Shown piece by piece: positions 45,405 through 56,473 of a stretch of DNA of 62,000 nt. Both the position numbers and the translations under genes were made by a program. The notes under the pieces are model-generated. The model was not told the DNA's origin, searched no databases, and worked only from the letters and a program-made list of their open reading frames with translations. Within the stretch, counting starts at the first letter, position 1. Every line of letters starts with the position of its first letter. Origin of the DNA: Mesostigma viride (lineage: Eukaryota > Streptophyta > Mesostigmatophyceae > Mesostigmatales > Mesostigmataceae); NCBI GenBank assembly GCA_009746045.1, contig RPFO01000050.1, positions 2,291,868 through 2,353,867 on the forward strand, written 5' to 3'.

Positions 45405-45800
45405 ATCCAACACCTGCTACCTGTGTCAAGGCCATCCAACACCTGCTACCCGTGTCAAGGCCATCCAACACCTGCTACCCGTGTCAAGGCCATCCAACAC
45501 CTGCTACCCGTGTCAAGGCCATCCAACACCTGCTACCCGTGTCAAGGCCATCCAACACCTGCTACCCGTGTCAAGGCCATCCAGCACCTGCGACCCGTGT
45601 CAAGGCCATCCAACACCTGCTACCCGTGTCAAGGCCATCCAACACCTGCGACCCGTGTCAAGGCCATCCAACACCTGCGACCCGTGTCAAGGCCATCCAA
45701 CACCTGCTACCCGTGTCAAGGCCATCCAACACCTGCTACCCGTGTCAAGGCCATCCAACACCTGCTACCCGTGTCAAGGCCATCCAACACCTGCTACCCG
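45405..45800 (+). repeat. 29-bp minisatellite
   Basis: About 14 copies of a 29-bp unit containing AAGGCCATCCAACACCTGCT. The main variation is CTACCCG versus CGACCCG. Open frames with NTCYPCQGHPTPATRV repeats arise because the unit lacks stop codons. Confidence 0.95.
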
Positions 45801-46394
45801 TATCCCCGAGGCAATCGAATATGTGCTACCTGTGTCATCCGCGCCCTCCTGTGTGGGGTGGGAGCCGCCGACGCGTCCCTGTCTTAGGGCTGGGGACAGG
45901 ACGGCTGCTTGGTCGTCGCCTGACGATGTTACCGCTGGGTGTTGTGCTGACATCACTGCAACGTCCCGTGCTGACGTCGTCGCCAGGTGTCCTTGGCCGC
46001 CACTGCCGTCTGCCGCTCGGTTCCCGAAGGGGGGCCCTGGTGCGCCAGCAGACCTGGTTTTGCCCATCGTCCCGAGGTTAGGCAGCAGGAAGGCAGGGCG
46101 CGGGCAGAACAAGTGCAGTTGGATGAGGCAGACCAGGCAGTAGACCAGGCAGGTGAGGGCAGTAAGAGGGCCCCATAAGGCCCCTATAAGGGCAGAGTGC
46201 TCTGTGAATGTCCCAAAGGGTGCACGCGTTCAGTACCTTGATGGCTATTTATTGGATCATGTACCTGCCAGATCTCTCTGCCTGACACGGGCGAAGCGAC
46301 GTCACGCTTAGCCATCGGTGGCAGGATTCGCGCTTTCATCACCCCCCACCCTTGTACCTTCCCATGTACTTGGGCTGTCACCTGGGTCGACGAT
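45801..46394. other. Spacer between minisatellites
   Basis: No gene recognised. Frames extend from the flanking repeats into this region on both strands. Confidence 0.35.
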
Positions 46395-47040
46395 ACAGCG
46401 GCCACGAGCCACCATACAACATACAGCGACGACGAGCCACCATACAGCGACCACGAGTCACGATACAGCAACCACGAGCCACCATACAGCGACGACGAGC
46501 CACCATACAGCGACGACGAGCCACCATACAGCGACGACGAGCCACCATACAGCGACCACGAGTCACGATACAGCAACCACGAGCCACCATACAGCGACGA
46601 CGAGCCACCATACAGCGACCACGAGTCACGATGCAGCGACCACGAGTCACCATACAGCGACCACGAGCCACCATACAGCGACCACGAGCCTCGATGCAGC
46701 GACCACGAGTCACCATACAGCGACCACGAGCCACCATACAGCGACCACGAGTCACGATACAGCAACCACGAGCCACCATACAGCGACGACGAGCCACCAT
46801 ACAGCGACCACGAGTCACGATACAGCAACCACGAGCCACCATACAGCGACGACGAGCCACCATACAGCGACGACGAGCCACCATACAGCGACCACGAGTC
46901 ACGATACAGCAACCACGAGCCACCATACAGCGACGACGAGCCACCATACAGCGACCACGAGCCTCGATGCAGCGACCACGAGTCACCATACAGCGACCAC
47001 GAGCCACCATACAGCGACCACGAGCCTCGATACAGCAACC
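46395..47040. repeat. 21-bp minisatellite
   Basis: About 30 copies of a 21-bp unit (GAGCCACCATACAGCGACSAC and variants GAGTCACGATACAGCAACCAC and GAGCCTCGATGCAGCGACCAC). The variants alternate in higher-order blocks. Because 21 is divisible by 3, long open frames exist on both strands; no flanking evidence makes them genes. Confidence 0.95.
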
Positions 47041-47654
47041 GCTTTGTCAGTACCCTGGATCATGCTTACCCTGTGTGCTTACAACTTAGGCTTACCCCTT
47101 ATGCTTGCCCCACATGCGTGCACCTAATGCTTGCCCCTTCTACTTGCCCCTTGTGCTCGCCCCATATGCTTAGCCCTTACGCTGCCCCCCGGATGACCAG
47201 AGCGTGCCGGACACAAGCAGAGGAATACCATGGTGCTTTTGCCGCGACCCGTACCAACGCTTACCCTTGGTCGACTGGTCTGCGCCAGAAGCCCCTCTGC
47301 AGGTGTCCTAGTGCTTGGGCGTCGCCGCATGGCGCTGCTGTGCCTGTTTGCCCCCGATGCTCCATGACGTGACGTTGTCGGCGCCCCCCTGCAACGGCTT
47401 CCGTGCTCGGCCGGGCAGCCTGCCCAGTTACCTTTCCCCACTGGTCGCCATCAGCAAGCCTAGCTGTGCCAGGCCATGCAGCCTGCCCAGAAGTGGCCAT
47501 TCCCCTGCTCAGCCGTATGGCTGCATCCACGGGAGTTGCTTCCTTGGTTATCTCCACCAGTAGCTGTCGTGTGGAGGTTGATACAGGGCCAGGCGAATCG
47601 AGGAGGAACCCGGGGCGTCACATCGTGGCATGGTGGCAAGGCGGCATGGTGGCA
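47041..47654. other. Spacer, low-complexity edges
   Basis: Begins with loose repeats of TATGCTTGCCCC (47090-47190). No gene supported. Confidence 0.35.
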
Positions 47655-48150
47655 AGGTGGCGATGTGGCGATGTGGCAATGTGGCAATGTGGCAATGTGG
47701 CAATGTGGCAATGTGGCAATGTGGCAATGTGGCAATGTGGCAATGTGGCAATGTGGCAATGTGGCAATGTGGCAATGTGGCAATGTGGCAATGTGGCAAT
47801 ATGGCAATGTGGCAATGTGGCAATGTGGCAATGTGGCAATGTGGCAATGTGGCAATGTGGCAATGTGGCAATGTGGCAATGTGGCAATGTGGCAATGTGG
47901 CAATGTGGCAATGTGGCATTGCGGCATTGCGGCAATGTAACAATGTGGCATTGTGGCTTTGCGGCAATGCGGCCATGCGGCCATGCGGCCATGCGGCCAT
48001 GCGGCCATGCGGCCATGAGGCCATGCGGCCATGCGGCCATGCGGCCATGCGGCCATGCGGCCATGAGGCCATGCGGCCATGCAGCCATGCGGCCATGCGG
48101 CCAAGCGGCGGCCATGCGGCCATGCGGCCATGCGGCCATCGGGCCATGAG
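47655..48150. repeat. 8-bp minisatellite: (GTGGCAAT)n then (GCGGCCAT)n
   Basis: About 34 units of GTGGCAAT (47655-47930) grade through GCGGCATT into about 22 units of GCGGCCAT (47960-48150), showing a unit-type switch within one array. Confidence 0.95.
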
Positions 48151-50387
48151 GCCATGTGGCCATGTAGCATTACATACTCACAACTCAGGAGGATTGTGGT
48201 TGTCAGCGGCAGCGCACACATGGAAAGCAGCTCCTCAAACCACGTGACAAGTATTCCGCATGCCCTCCCCCTCTCGCTTGCCTCCCAACCCCATTTTTTC
48301 TGCACCAAGCGTTGTATGTTGAAGACTGCTCTTTGGGGTGTAAATTCTGACAGAATGAAACTGTAGGAGCCAGCGTTCCAAGTACCTGATCACATGCCGG
48401 GATATGCTCGAGCGTCGCGATGAGCCACTGGAATTGACTCAGACGTTTGGAAAGGTAAATAAGCAGATGTACGGGCAGAAGGTGTGAACTGAGTTCTAAT
48501 AGGTGCCGTTCACCAAACTCATCACGATGGCTCATAACAAAAGGATGGCTTCCAGCTTGGCGTGAGACTGCAGCCATGCTGTCCGGGACTCGCTATCGTC
48601 CCGATCGTTTTAGCGGACGATTACCACTGCTCGCCATCAATACCATTCTGGCAATGGAATTCGTGGCCCTGGATTGCCCATAGGGTCGCTTTTAGATTCG
48701 TTTAATTGATACAGCGCTCTAGTGACAGGGTGAATGGCAGCTCGTTAAGATCGAACACGACGCCGCTAGCGAAGTGCATGTAGTTGTGCACATTTAACAA
48801 GACAAGAGGTATCCACAGGCCTCTTCAAAATGCCCGAATATTTGTCACTGCATAAACAGTAAACCGTTTCAATATACAAATTCTTAAGCAGATAGCTTGT
48901 TTTAGCAGCTGAATTGCGGGCGACCAGGATCAGTGAATCAGTGCAGGGGTGAACCCGTGTGATTTTCATGATACTAACTCGTGCTAGCTACATATTCCTC
49001 GTGGTGATTATCATAAGCGTAAAACTAGAACCGATTTCGAAGCCAGTTAATTAAGCTTTTTGATTAATTTTATGTATCCAATCCTGATCCAATTATTAAC
49101 CAGAGATGTAAAATGGGGAGGAAGTATCAGCCCATCCACAAACGGTATCGCGTTGATTGTTGAAGGGTGTTTCCAATTTCCAAACTTGGCTTCATTATTC
49201 CCGCGTGACCGTGTGAGGCGTAGTAATTTATTTCTCGGCAGTGGCACTTGACACTTGGCACCATGGCATGTAATCATAACGGTGTACGATAGTTGTGCCG
49301 TACATGTAAGATACATTAGTCCCTCGCTTGCTGACCTTGGGCGGTGTGGGACACAACAACAAGTTCAACAACAACAACAACAACAATACAGTAATAGGTA
49401 TTGCTGAACAAGACGTTGCAAACGTGCGCAACTACAAATTACACATTCGGCGATTCTCTGCTACCCTTGGGCGGCGTGGGACACAACAACAACAACAACA
49501 CATTCGGCGTAAATCCGACGCTACAGTACTTACTGTAATCGAAACGCTGACTGCCGTTATCTTATTATCATCCGCGATTTCACGCGTTATAATCAATTTA
49601 GTTAGTTATTTAGTCTAGTTCAATCCCACGCGTTATTTTCCGGTGAAATGGGTGTTAGTTTATTTCCATATAACAGTTAAGGTGACCCACGCGTTATCAA
49701 GTAACGTGCGTGATTGAGACGCCCTCCCCTAATCACACTGCAACACACAATGCTCCCTTCTAAAACGGTCACCTGCCACATCATACAGTAAACACTGAGC
49801 AATCAGCTGGTCGCTACTTGATACCCATTTCTCCCCATTGGTTACTACACCCCATTAAAGAAAATTACCCGGAAAATGATCGGGACGCCCGTTTCCCTGG
49901 ATTGATTCATTTGATTGGTGGTTCCATGAGTCATGACTAGGCCTACAATACTGTACTGTAGTAACTCCCAAGTCATGAGGCATATGATATGAGTGATATG
50001 ACCCATGACTTGCATATGCATAAAAAATTATAATAACTTGTAACATCAGATAACTAGCGTATGCATTCAAAACAAGATCCGCCGTCAGCAGCGAGGACTC
50101 TGGAGCTATACGGTATGATATTTTTTTCCTGCTGCGATTGCCAGGAAGGCCGGTACCAACTCTTCCTTATGTGGCGTAGCATTTTATAATACTTGCAAGA
50201 AAGGTAGAAACTGAAGGTAATCCACGCTGCGCACTCCTGCCTCTATGCCAAAACGGTATTACATTCACCTGGAGGTTAGCTTGGCTTTTAAGGCATCTAA
50301 ATTGCAGTCACTAGCCTGACGGGATGTAACCATGTTATATTTTATTGCGCGTAATTGATGCTTGTTACTTGATGTGGTGCAGCAACA
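48151..50387. other. AT-richer intergenic stretch
   Basis: No gene recognised. It has two (AAC)n patches (49360-49386 and 49484-49502), each preceded by a duplicated TTGGGCGGYGTGGGACACAA segment. The last 100 bp should contain the promoter/5' UTR of the next gene. Confidence 0.4.
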
Positions 50388-51017
50388 ATGAAGGTCGGCA
50401 TCGTCCTTGCAGCAGCAGTTTTATGCTTTGTGGCCGTCGCGTGCAACGCCGATGAGGGAGGGGATCCGCGTAAGGCAGTTTGTAAGTATCTGCTTGCCGG
50501 TCGCAACTCGCACGGCCTTACGCCGGGAACCACCTGCCTCCGTACAGGGAGTGAATATGCGTACATATTGGAACCGGCAATGCCCGAATCTACGTCGTTC
50601 AGCTATTCTCGTTCGTCATCTTCTCATTCGTCTCGTTCTTTTTCATTTGTAAGAGTCAATATCGGGCCGGAGTCAGCGCAACATCGGGGCGTGGCGTCGA
50701 ATGTCTTCTTAATTTCTACACTTACAGATGGTACACGTTATTGCCACCATTGCCAGTAGAGCGAGGGGGCGGGCGTATGATACCTCGTACCACGGGACCC
50801 AAGCGGCCTCGCTTTTGCGGCAACTCGCCCGCTAATTCTGTCCTTCATTTCCCCATACGTACCTGCTTGATTTATCTGTGTAGTGAGATGACCGTATCCC
50901 TTCCACAGCCTTGGAGATTCAGCTGAGAACACGTGTACTGCGATTGCTTCCTGGCCTGACCTCCGCTCCCCTCCCCTCCCCTCCCCTCGCCCTTCATGGA
51001 TTCCCGCCCCCCCCCCC

Positions 51018-51083
<66 letters not shown>

Positions 51084-51664
51084 ACACCACCACCACCACC
51101 ACAGTCCTGGAGATGCAGGAGAAAATGCGCGAGGCGCGTACAATCGAGGAGCGCGCAGCCGCGGTTGTAGAGATGCGGGCCAAGATGGCCTCGCTGCCCA
51201 TGGCCCATGAGGGGGCTGACGGCGGCCGCAGCAGGGCCCTCAAGCGCGAGGGCGGTGAGCGGGACTTTTTCACCCACCCCGGTCTTATGGGCCTAGACCC
51301 CCGCGAGACAGGCCCTGATCCCAACATCCCTTCGGCTGTTGATTTCAACGTGGAAGGCTCCAAGATGGCACGCGAGATGGTTGCCAACGCGGCACGCTCC
51401 ATGGGGTCGTTCCCCGGCAGGACCGGTGGCATGCCGGGCGCGTGGGGGGCCAACATGGACGGGCAGCGCCACCAGGAGACGCTTGACCGCATGGACGCGG
51501 TGATCGCGAAGATGCGTGCAATGGGGAACGAGAAGGCAGCGGCCCAGGTTGAGGCCCAGAGGGCGCATTTCGAGAAGCTTGAGCGTGGGGGGGCAAAGCT
51601 CCCAGCGGCAATGGCGGAGAAGCTGGGGCTCAAGGATGGGGAGGAGGGCCGTAAGGAACTCTAG
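50388..51664 (+). CDS. Secretory-pathway protein of unknown function, two exons
   Basis: Exon 1 50388-50481 and exon 2 51105-51664 join in phase 1 (T/TC) through a consensus donor GTAAGTAT and a CACCACCACAG acceptor, giving 217 residues. MKVGIVLAAAVLCFVAVACNA is a clear signal peptide. The mature part is charged and helical: LEMQEKMREARTIEERAAAV at the start, a central GSFPGRTGGMPGAWGANMDG, and a C-terminal helix ending GEEGRKEL. The C-terminal KEL recalls ER-retrieval signals but does not match the strict consensus. Reading on through the donor gives a Ser-rich 123-residue frame, less likely because exon 2 would then lack a start. No family recognised. Confidence 0.6.
51021..51082. repeat. 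(CA)n repeat next to a splice acceptor
   Basis: About 30 CA units, then CCACCACC, ending at the acceptor of exon 2 (51104). Like intron 2 of PP2A-A, the repeat occupies the position of the polypyrimidine tract. Confidence 0.95.
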
Positions 51665-52129
51665 ACGGGCCAGGCGCAAGGAGTCCCGTTTTTTTGTTGA
51701 GGCTCATGTTGGAGCGTCTTATTAACCCTCTTTGCAGGTCGCCTTACCCGAGTGAGGCGACTATCAAGAGACCACTATTGAGCCATTTTATGGCTGGAGT
51801 GCAGACTGGACTGCAACATTTTAACCTTATGTGATGATCCAGGGGACGGAATTTAGTTGGTTTACAGGGTGCCCACCGTTTGAGTTTGTGTTTTCAGGCC
51901 GTCGCAACTATGGTCGATCCCGCGAGTTACTTGGCCCAAGGTTTGTGGTTTCTGAGCTTGATGTTTACATCGCCAAGATCGATTTTTCACCTTTGGAAAA
52001 CCTGAAATTACTTCGAAATTGTCCGGTTGGTAAGGAGTACTGAGAACAATTGATCATGTCAGATCAAAGTTCACCATGGCATGTAAAGCGTACCAAAAAA
52101 CTAAATGAATTCCAACAGGTATAGGCCTG
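51665..52129. other. Downstream region, nothing recognised
   Basis: 3' UTR of the secretory gene followed by unremarkable sequence. Confidence 0.35.
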
Positions 52130-52700
52130 TCCATTGTACATATGTTGTGGTGGCCACAACACTGTCATGGCGGTCTTTGCCGCGCGCAGGCTGGTGGAGG
52201 TGTGCCGCCTGTGCCCTGATGAGTTTCTGCTGCACCCTGTTTGTGTTAACTATGTCAGGGCTTTGTCGCGTGCCGGTCCATTACGTTCTTATTTACGCGC
52301 GGGTAAACTATTGTTGTTAAGTAAACAGTGGGGCAGAGCCCACACATCATCTTCCGTATGAAAAGGGAGGCCTACTGAGCTTGGCTGATCTTGTTTGACT
52401 ATGCTAGGGAGGCATAGAGCCATGTTATTTGGTTCCCTGAATTTATAATTGGTCTTTGCCCGCATGGTAATTGCAGTGGATATGCATTTAGACCGCGCAT
52501 GCATGGGGCCAAGGGGGGAGGCTTCTGCACGGTAGGCGACAGCTTTAGACACGGCCCTCTGGGTTATCCTTTCTCAAGACCGCGTGCCCCTACCCTTCAT
52601 TGCTGCCATTCGCCGGCTCTATGAGGGTTCCGGCGCAAATTAGGCGGTAGTTTGCACTGCGGATCGAAGGCACCATCCCGGCGCCACTCCCCCTGTCACG
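52130..52700 (+). mobile_element. Degraded LINE-A reverse-transcriptase fragment
   Basis: GGHNTVMAVFAARRLVEVCR and VNYVRALS correspond to GRNTVMAVFVARRLMEEVRR and VDYIKAF of the copy at 20-22 kb. About 250 bp further on, PFIAAIRRLYEGS recurs. Several frameshifts and an internal insertion (52290-52540). Confidence 0.6.
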
Positions 52701-52730
52701 TTTGCATGTCATTAAGTCCTAGACTATCAC

Positions 52731-53144
52731 TTGGAAGACAGCCGAGTGGTGCTACGTCGCTTCCCCCAGAAGCCAGGTGAGACGTCAACCTCCCTTGCTG
52801 ACGAGAACAAGAACCAGCTTCTTACCCTCATGGGCCTGGTAGGTGCGGTAGAACTGCGTGGGTGCCACCGCCTTCCCCACTCACGGGACAAGGCGGCCAC
52901 CCCACCAGTCCTGCTCACCTTCCTCTCCCCTGAGGATAAGCAGCGGTTCCTCTCTCGTCGCAAGCGGTTGCACGACCTCACCTGGACGCTGGATGACAAC
53001 CTAACCCCCGCTCAGCAACAGCAGCGACGCGACCTGTGGCCGGAATACCTCCGCCATAAGCAGGACCCCCAGAAGCCCAAGGTGTACTGGAGGGGCGGGG
53101 ACCTGATGATCAACCACAAGATGTGGACGCCCCCAGCGGGCTAG
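52731..53144 (+). mobile_element. LINE ORF1-like C-terminal fragment
   Basis: The open frame includes PPVLLTFLSPEDKQRFLSRR, NLTPAQQQQRRDLWPEYLRH, KVYWRGGDLMINHKMW. The pattern (VxxxFLSxEDKxRxL, then LTxxQxxxRxxLxPxxxxxR, then GxxLxINxxM) is that of ORF1 proteins of L1-like non-LTR elements. The start is lost in the upstream RT fragment, so order RT-then-ORF1 indicates two separate insertions or a rearrangement. Confidence 0.55.
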
Positions 53145-53504
53145 AATAGCAATAGCCCTAGCTTGTAACCATTGGAGTCACTGCCGCTAAGGCAGCCATG
53201 CCTAGAATGTTTGCCTAGCTGTGCCAACACACCTAGTCACGTGCCGCCAACGCACGGTACACAACCAGCCATAGCCTTAGCCTAGTACAGCCATGCTACG
53301 CCCTGGCTATGTTCAGATTACTTGCCCACGCTATACTTGTTATGCTACGCTTACATGGGTCTTAAATATTGCACCCACAGTTTGCCGGATCGTTAGCGTG
53401 TCCGTTTAGCTAACGCGCCCGATTGCGGCTGTGGCATGCCTTTGGCATGAAGGAGACTGGGGGTCTCTGCCCTTTCTCCTGTAGTGCACACACAGGGATT
53501 AAAA
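53145..53504. other. Retroelement 3' region or spacer
   Basis: No gene. Possibly the remainder of the ORF1-bearing element; repeated TAGCC/CCTAG words only. Confidence 0.3.
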
Positions 53505-53566
53505 GCACTTCGGTGCTCCGTGACTCCCCAACGGGAGCACGAGTTTAATTAATTAATTAATTAATT
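53505..53566 (+). mobile_element. LINE-B 3' terminus, 5'-truncated
   Basis: TGCTCCGTGACTCCCCAACG followed by GGAGCACGAGT and a (TTAA)n tail. Confidence 0.6.
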
Positions 53567-53574
53567 GGAAGACA

Positions 53575-53759
53575 GCGTGCGTGCGGCTGCCTAGATAGAT
53601 GTTGTAGTTAGAATGCTGTCGGTTAGATAGATGTAGTATGTAGCCAAGGTAGATAGATTAGACCGGTAGGAATGTTTGCACCCATCCATCCATCCATCGG
53701 GGTTAATGCTCCGTGACTCCCCAACGGGAGCACGAGTCTAATTAATTAATTAATTAATT
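53575..53759 (+). mobile_element. LINE-B 3' end with 8-bp target duplication
   Basis: A 185-bp copy ending in the (TTAA)n tail, bounded by GGAAGACA (53567-53574 and 53760-53767). It inserted directly behind the tail of the preceding LINE-B copy. Confidence 0.7.
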
Positions 53760-53939
53760 GGAAGACATATCCACAGCAATAGAGCACTCATGTGTGTGAT
53801 TTGGAAAAAGATGATGGACAAGGCCAAGTGAGTGGGCCCCTGGAGGTCATAGAGTCCTGACAACAAGCCCCCTCCGGCCCGTGGGGAAGCGCCCGCGTGT
53901 GCAAACATACGGGAAAATGATCAGAATACGGGAAGCACG

Positions 53940-54140
53940 CCAGACAGGTCCTCTAGGGTAGAGTTGATGTTTGTAGATTGAGTTGATAGATGTAGATAGC
54001 TGGTTGTCTCCTTGATAGCTGTTGTAGATAGATTAGACCGGTAGGACGGTTTGCACCCATCCATCCATCCATCCATGCATCGGGGTGAATGCTCCGTGAC
54101 TCCCCAACGGGAGCACGAGTCAAAATTATTAATTAATTAA
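53940..54140 (+). mobile_element. LINE-B 3' end containing a short family C terminus
   Basis: Same GATAGATTAGACCGGTAGGA, CATC repeat, GTGACTCCCCAACGG and (TTAA)n tail. A GCTGGTTGTCTCCTTGAT family C end lies inside it at about 54000. Confidence 0.5.
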
Positions 54141-54219
54141 TGTGTGTGATCCACCGGTATACAACACCCCGGCCTTCACACAGGGGTGTGGCAAATTAAG
54201 GTGTGCCCTGTCCCCATAT

Positions 54220-54308
54220 ATCAAGGAGACAACCAGCGCAGGCTGGAAATCGGGAAAATCCGGACCATGTACGTAGCGGCGAGCCTGCCGTTATCTTGTC
54301 CGCGTTGT
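54220..54308 (-). mobile_element. Truncated family C element with 13-bp target duplication
   Basis: An 89-bp copy bounded by CCTGTCCCCATAT (54207-54219 and 54309-54321). Its target is itself a LINE-A RT fragment (compare GGGTGTGGCAAGGTTGTGTC at 21425), so it is a nested insertion. Confidence 0.75.
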
Positions 54309-54360
54309 CCTGTCCCCATATTTTAAGTGATCGACAACTATGTTCAGTATCGTCAGGGAC

Positions 54361-55045
54361 TGCGTCATTAAATTAAATTAAATTTAAATTATAATGTGCC
54401 TCCGTTGGGAGATCATGATGTAGCCGCACATATTCCTTGATGGATGGGTGGAGAGGAGGAAGCCGCGTAATCTAACTAACCTTACTCTAAGCTATCTAGT
54501 CTAGGAAATATCTAGTCCATTTATCAAGGAATATGTGCTACATGATCTCCCAACGGAGGCATGTTATAATTTAATTTAATTTTTTTAATCTAGTCTAGAA
54601 AATCCTAACTACACTACTCAGCAAAACCGTCCCCTTCCTCTTAGGGGGGGGTGGCTTGCCCACAGGGGCTGGCGTGTGAGGCTAGCTTGACAATCTTCTG
54701 CCACCGCGTCTTGTTCTGCATGGCAGTCCAAAGAAGGGAGAGAGAGTGGATTAAATTAAATTAAATTAAATTAAATTAAATTATAACATGTCTCCGTTGG
54801 GAGATCATGTAGCACATATTCCAGGTTGGATGGGTGGTGTGGAGGAAGCGAGAGAGTGGATGCGGTGTTCAAACTGGGCTGGGACCACTAGGTCGGCCAG
54901 CAGCATCTGGGTGTAGTTCATGGCAGGTTTACCTAGCTGCTTGCATGGGAATGTCCTTGGGGCCAGCTAGGCCAGGTCAAACTATGCCGCCCTGGTTGGC
55001 CAAGCCGCTGGGGGCCGGCCAGACCAAGGGCTGTGTCGACTGCGT
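54361..55045 (-). mobile_element. LINE-A 3' end, interrupted by two further LINE-A insertions
   Basis: The minus strand carries the LINE-A C-terminal codons (54861-55045 and 54591-54750), 3' UTR and (TTTAA)n tail (54366-54525). An inverted LINE-A tail lies at 54527-54590, and a 99-bp LINE-A tail with its own duplication lies at 54751-54849. Confidence 0.7.
54751..54849 (-). mobile_element. 99-bp LINE-A tail with 11-bp target duplication
   Basis: Bounded by the perfect repeat GAGAGAGTGGA (54740-54750 and 54850-54860). It is a 5'-truncated LINE-A 3' UTR with six TTAAA units, inserted into another LINE-A copy. Confidence 0.85.
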
Positions 55046-55164
55046 CATGCGCCAGGTACACAATATGCACGTACACGCATTGTCACATGGGTTAATTTGA
55101 TCCTGGCTTGGACATCGCAAACACAGCGGCAAGGGCGGCAGTGCCTCTGGGTATCTCTTAGCCA

Positions 55165-55440
55165 ACTTGATTTATATATATGCGGACCACGACATGACCC
55201 GGTCATTGAACGCCCTGAGCACATCTGCGCAGACCTGGTTGTACTAGCTAGCTGTCTGGCCGGGCCTGAATCCAGGCTCGGGCGGCGGGCCTGGAGATTA
55301 GCTTCAAAACTGAGGCGATGGCCCGCTTGGCGTGACTAGTCGCCCGCCGTCCCTCCTGCTACTGGACGGGTCCGCGGTACCCAACTGCGAACGCTTCAAA
55401 CAGTGTTAGGGGGTATGCTCCCTAACACTGCCGGCGCGAC
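55165..55440 (+). mobile_element. Degraded LINE-A RT fragment
   Basis: PEHICADLVVL, ARRAWRLASKLRRWP-like and LLLLDGSAVPNCERFK pieces in shifting frames correspond to PEHIQTWLDCL, VGLEISVKTEAM and RLLDGTEVPFRDRFK of the 20-22 kb copy. Confidence 0.5.
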
Positions 55441-56473
55441 ATATGTAAGTAAGTAGATATCCGCTGGCCAGCCTAGCTATACATGTGTCTCGCCTAGCAC
55501 TGCCTAGCTGTTTGCTCGCGTCAATATCGGAGATATTATTAATGCAATGTCGCGTAATTAACATGATGTTTTCTGGCATACGTGCATGGCCGGCGTTTGG
55601 TTAGAACACACCGCACATTTGAAAGTAATGTCAGGCCCCCGCCGTTTTCGCCTTTGCACCGTGTGCAGATCTTGGACTTTCGAATCGACTGAACATGGCA
55701 TGGCTGACGTCGCAAGGGCTACTCTTCCAAGCCACGAGCCACGAGGTAGCCATGGCGCTGACGGCGGAGCTCATAACTTTCACTTTGAGCGCCGAATTCG
55801 GCTCTGAATATCACAATCGATTCGTCTTTCTAAGACGCATGTGCATGCCGATATAATTTTCTAAAGCTATTACGCAATATATGACGAGCAAACGTCTCCT
55901 CGACGCAACGCGCAGCCTGGCGGATGCGCTAAGCCCTGAAAATACGTCTGCAGCAGCCTTAATTTGCATGGCTGCAGCTTCGCCCTCAGGCCCGGCAGGC
56001 AGCGGTGACACTAGTCGTGCACTGGTGGTCGCCTCGCACCCTCCCAGGCTTAATGCCTCGCCCTCTGCATCGCCTGAGCCAAAATTAACGCAGCCGCCCA
56101 GCCGAACCTAGCTCGTCTGAGCGCGACTTTGACGTTGACGGGTAATTTTCCACCTTTGACGTCGACAGGCCCAGCTTTTTCGACATGCCACCCATCAAGA
56201 TACTGGAGCTCGTGTTTTATGGATTGTACGCCTCCTTCTGGACCTGTGCCGGCGCCTCCAAAGCCTTACTCGGCCTCCGCAATGGACCTGACGGCCGGGT
56301 TTCTCACCGCGGACCTGACTACCTGACCACTAGGCTTCGCGAAGGCCACCCCTCGTCAGTCCCGCGCCCGTGAGCGTTCTTTGTCGCGGTGGTAGGTCGT
56401 GGCAGTGCGTGGCAGTGCGTGGGGGTTTGTGGCAGTGCGTGGCGGTCGATGGGCGGCAGCGGCGGGAGAGGCT
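55441..56473. other. Transition region, no supported gene
   Basis: Short ATG-initiated frames exist (55881-56111 plus, 76 codons; 56185-56373 plus, 62 codons) without recognisable content. The retroelement debris ends near 55440 and composition becomes GC-rich toward 56400, so the junction with the virus-like block should lie here. Confidence 0.35.

Noticed and set aside
45309-48308. Long repeat-protein ORFs on both strands (up to 294 codons)
   Set aside because: Units of 29, 21 and 8 bp free of stop codons explain them; open frames on both strands, no start context or flanking exons.
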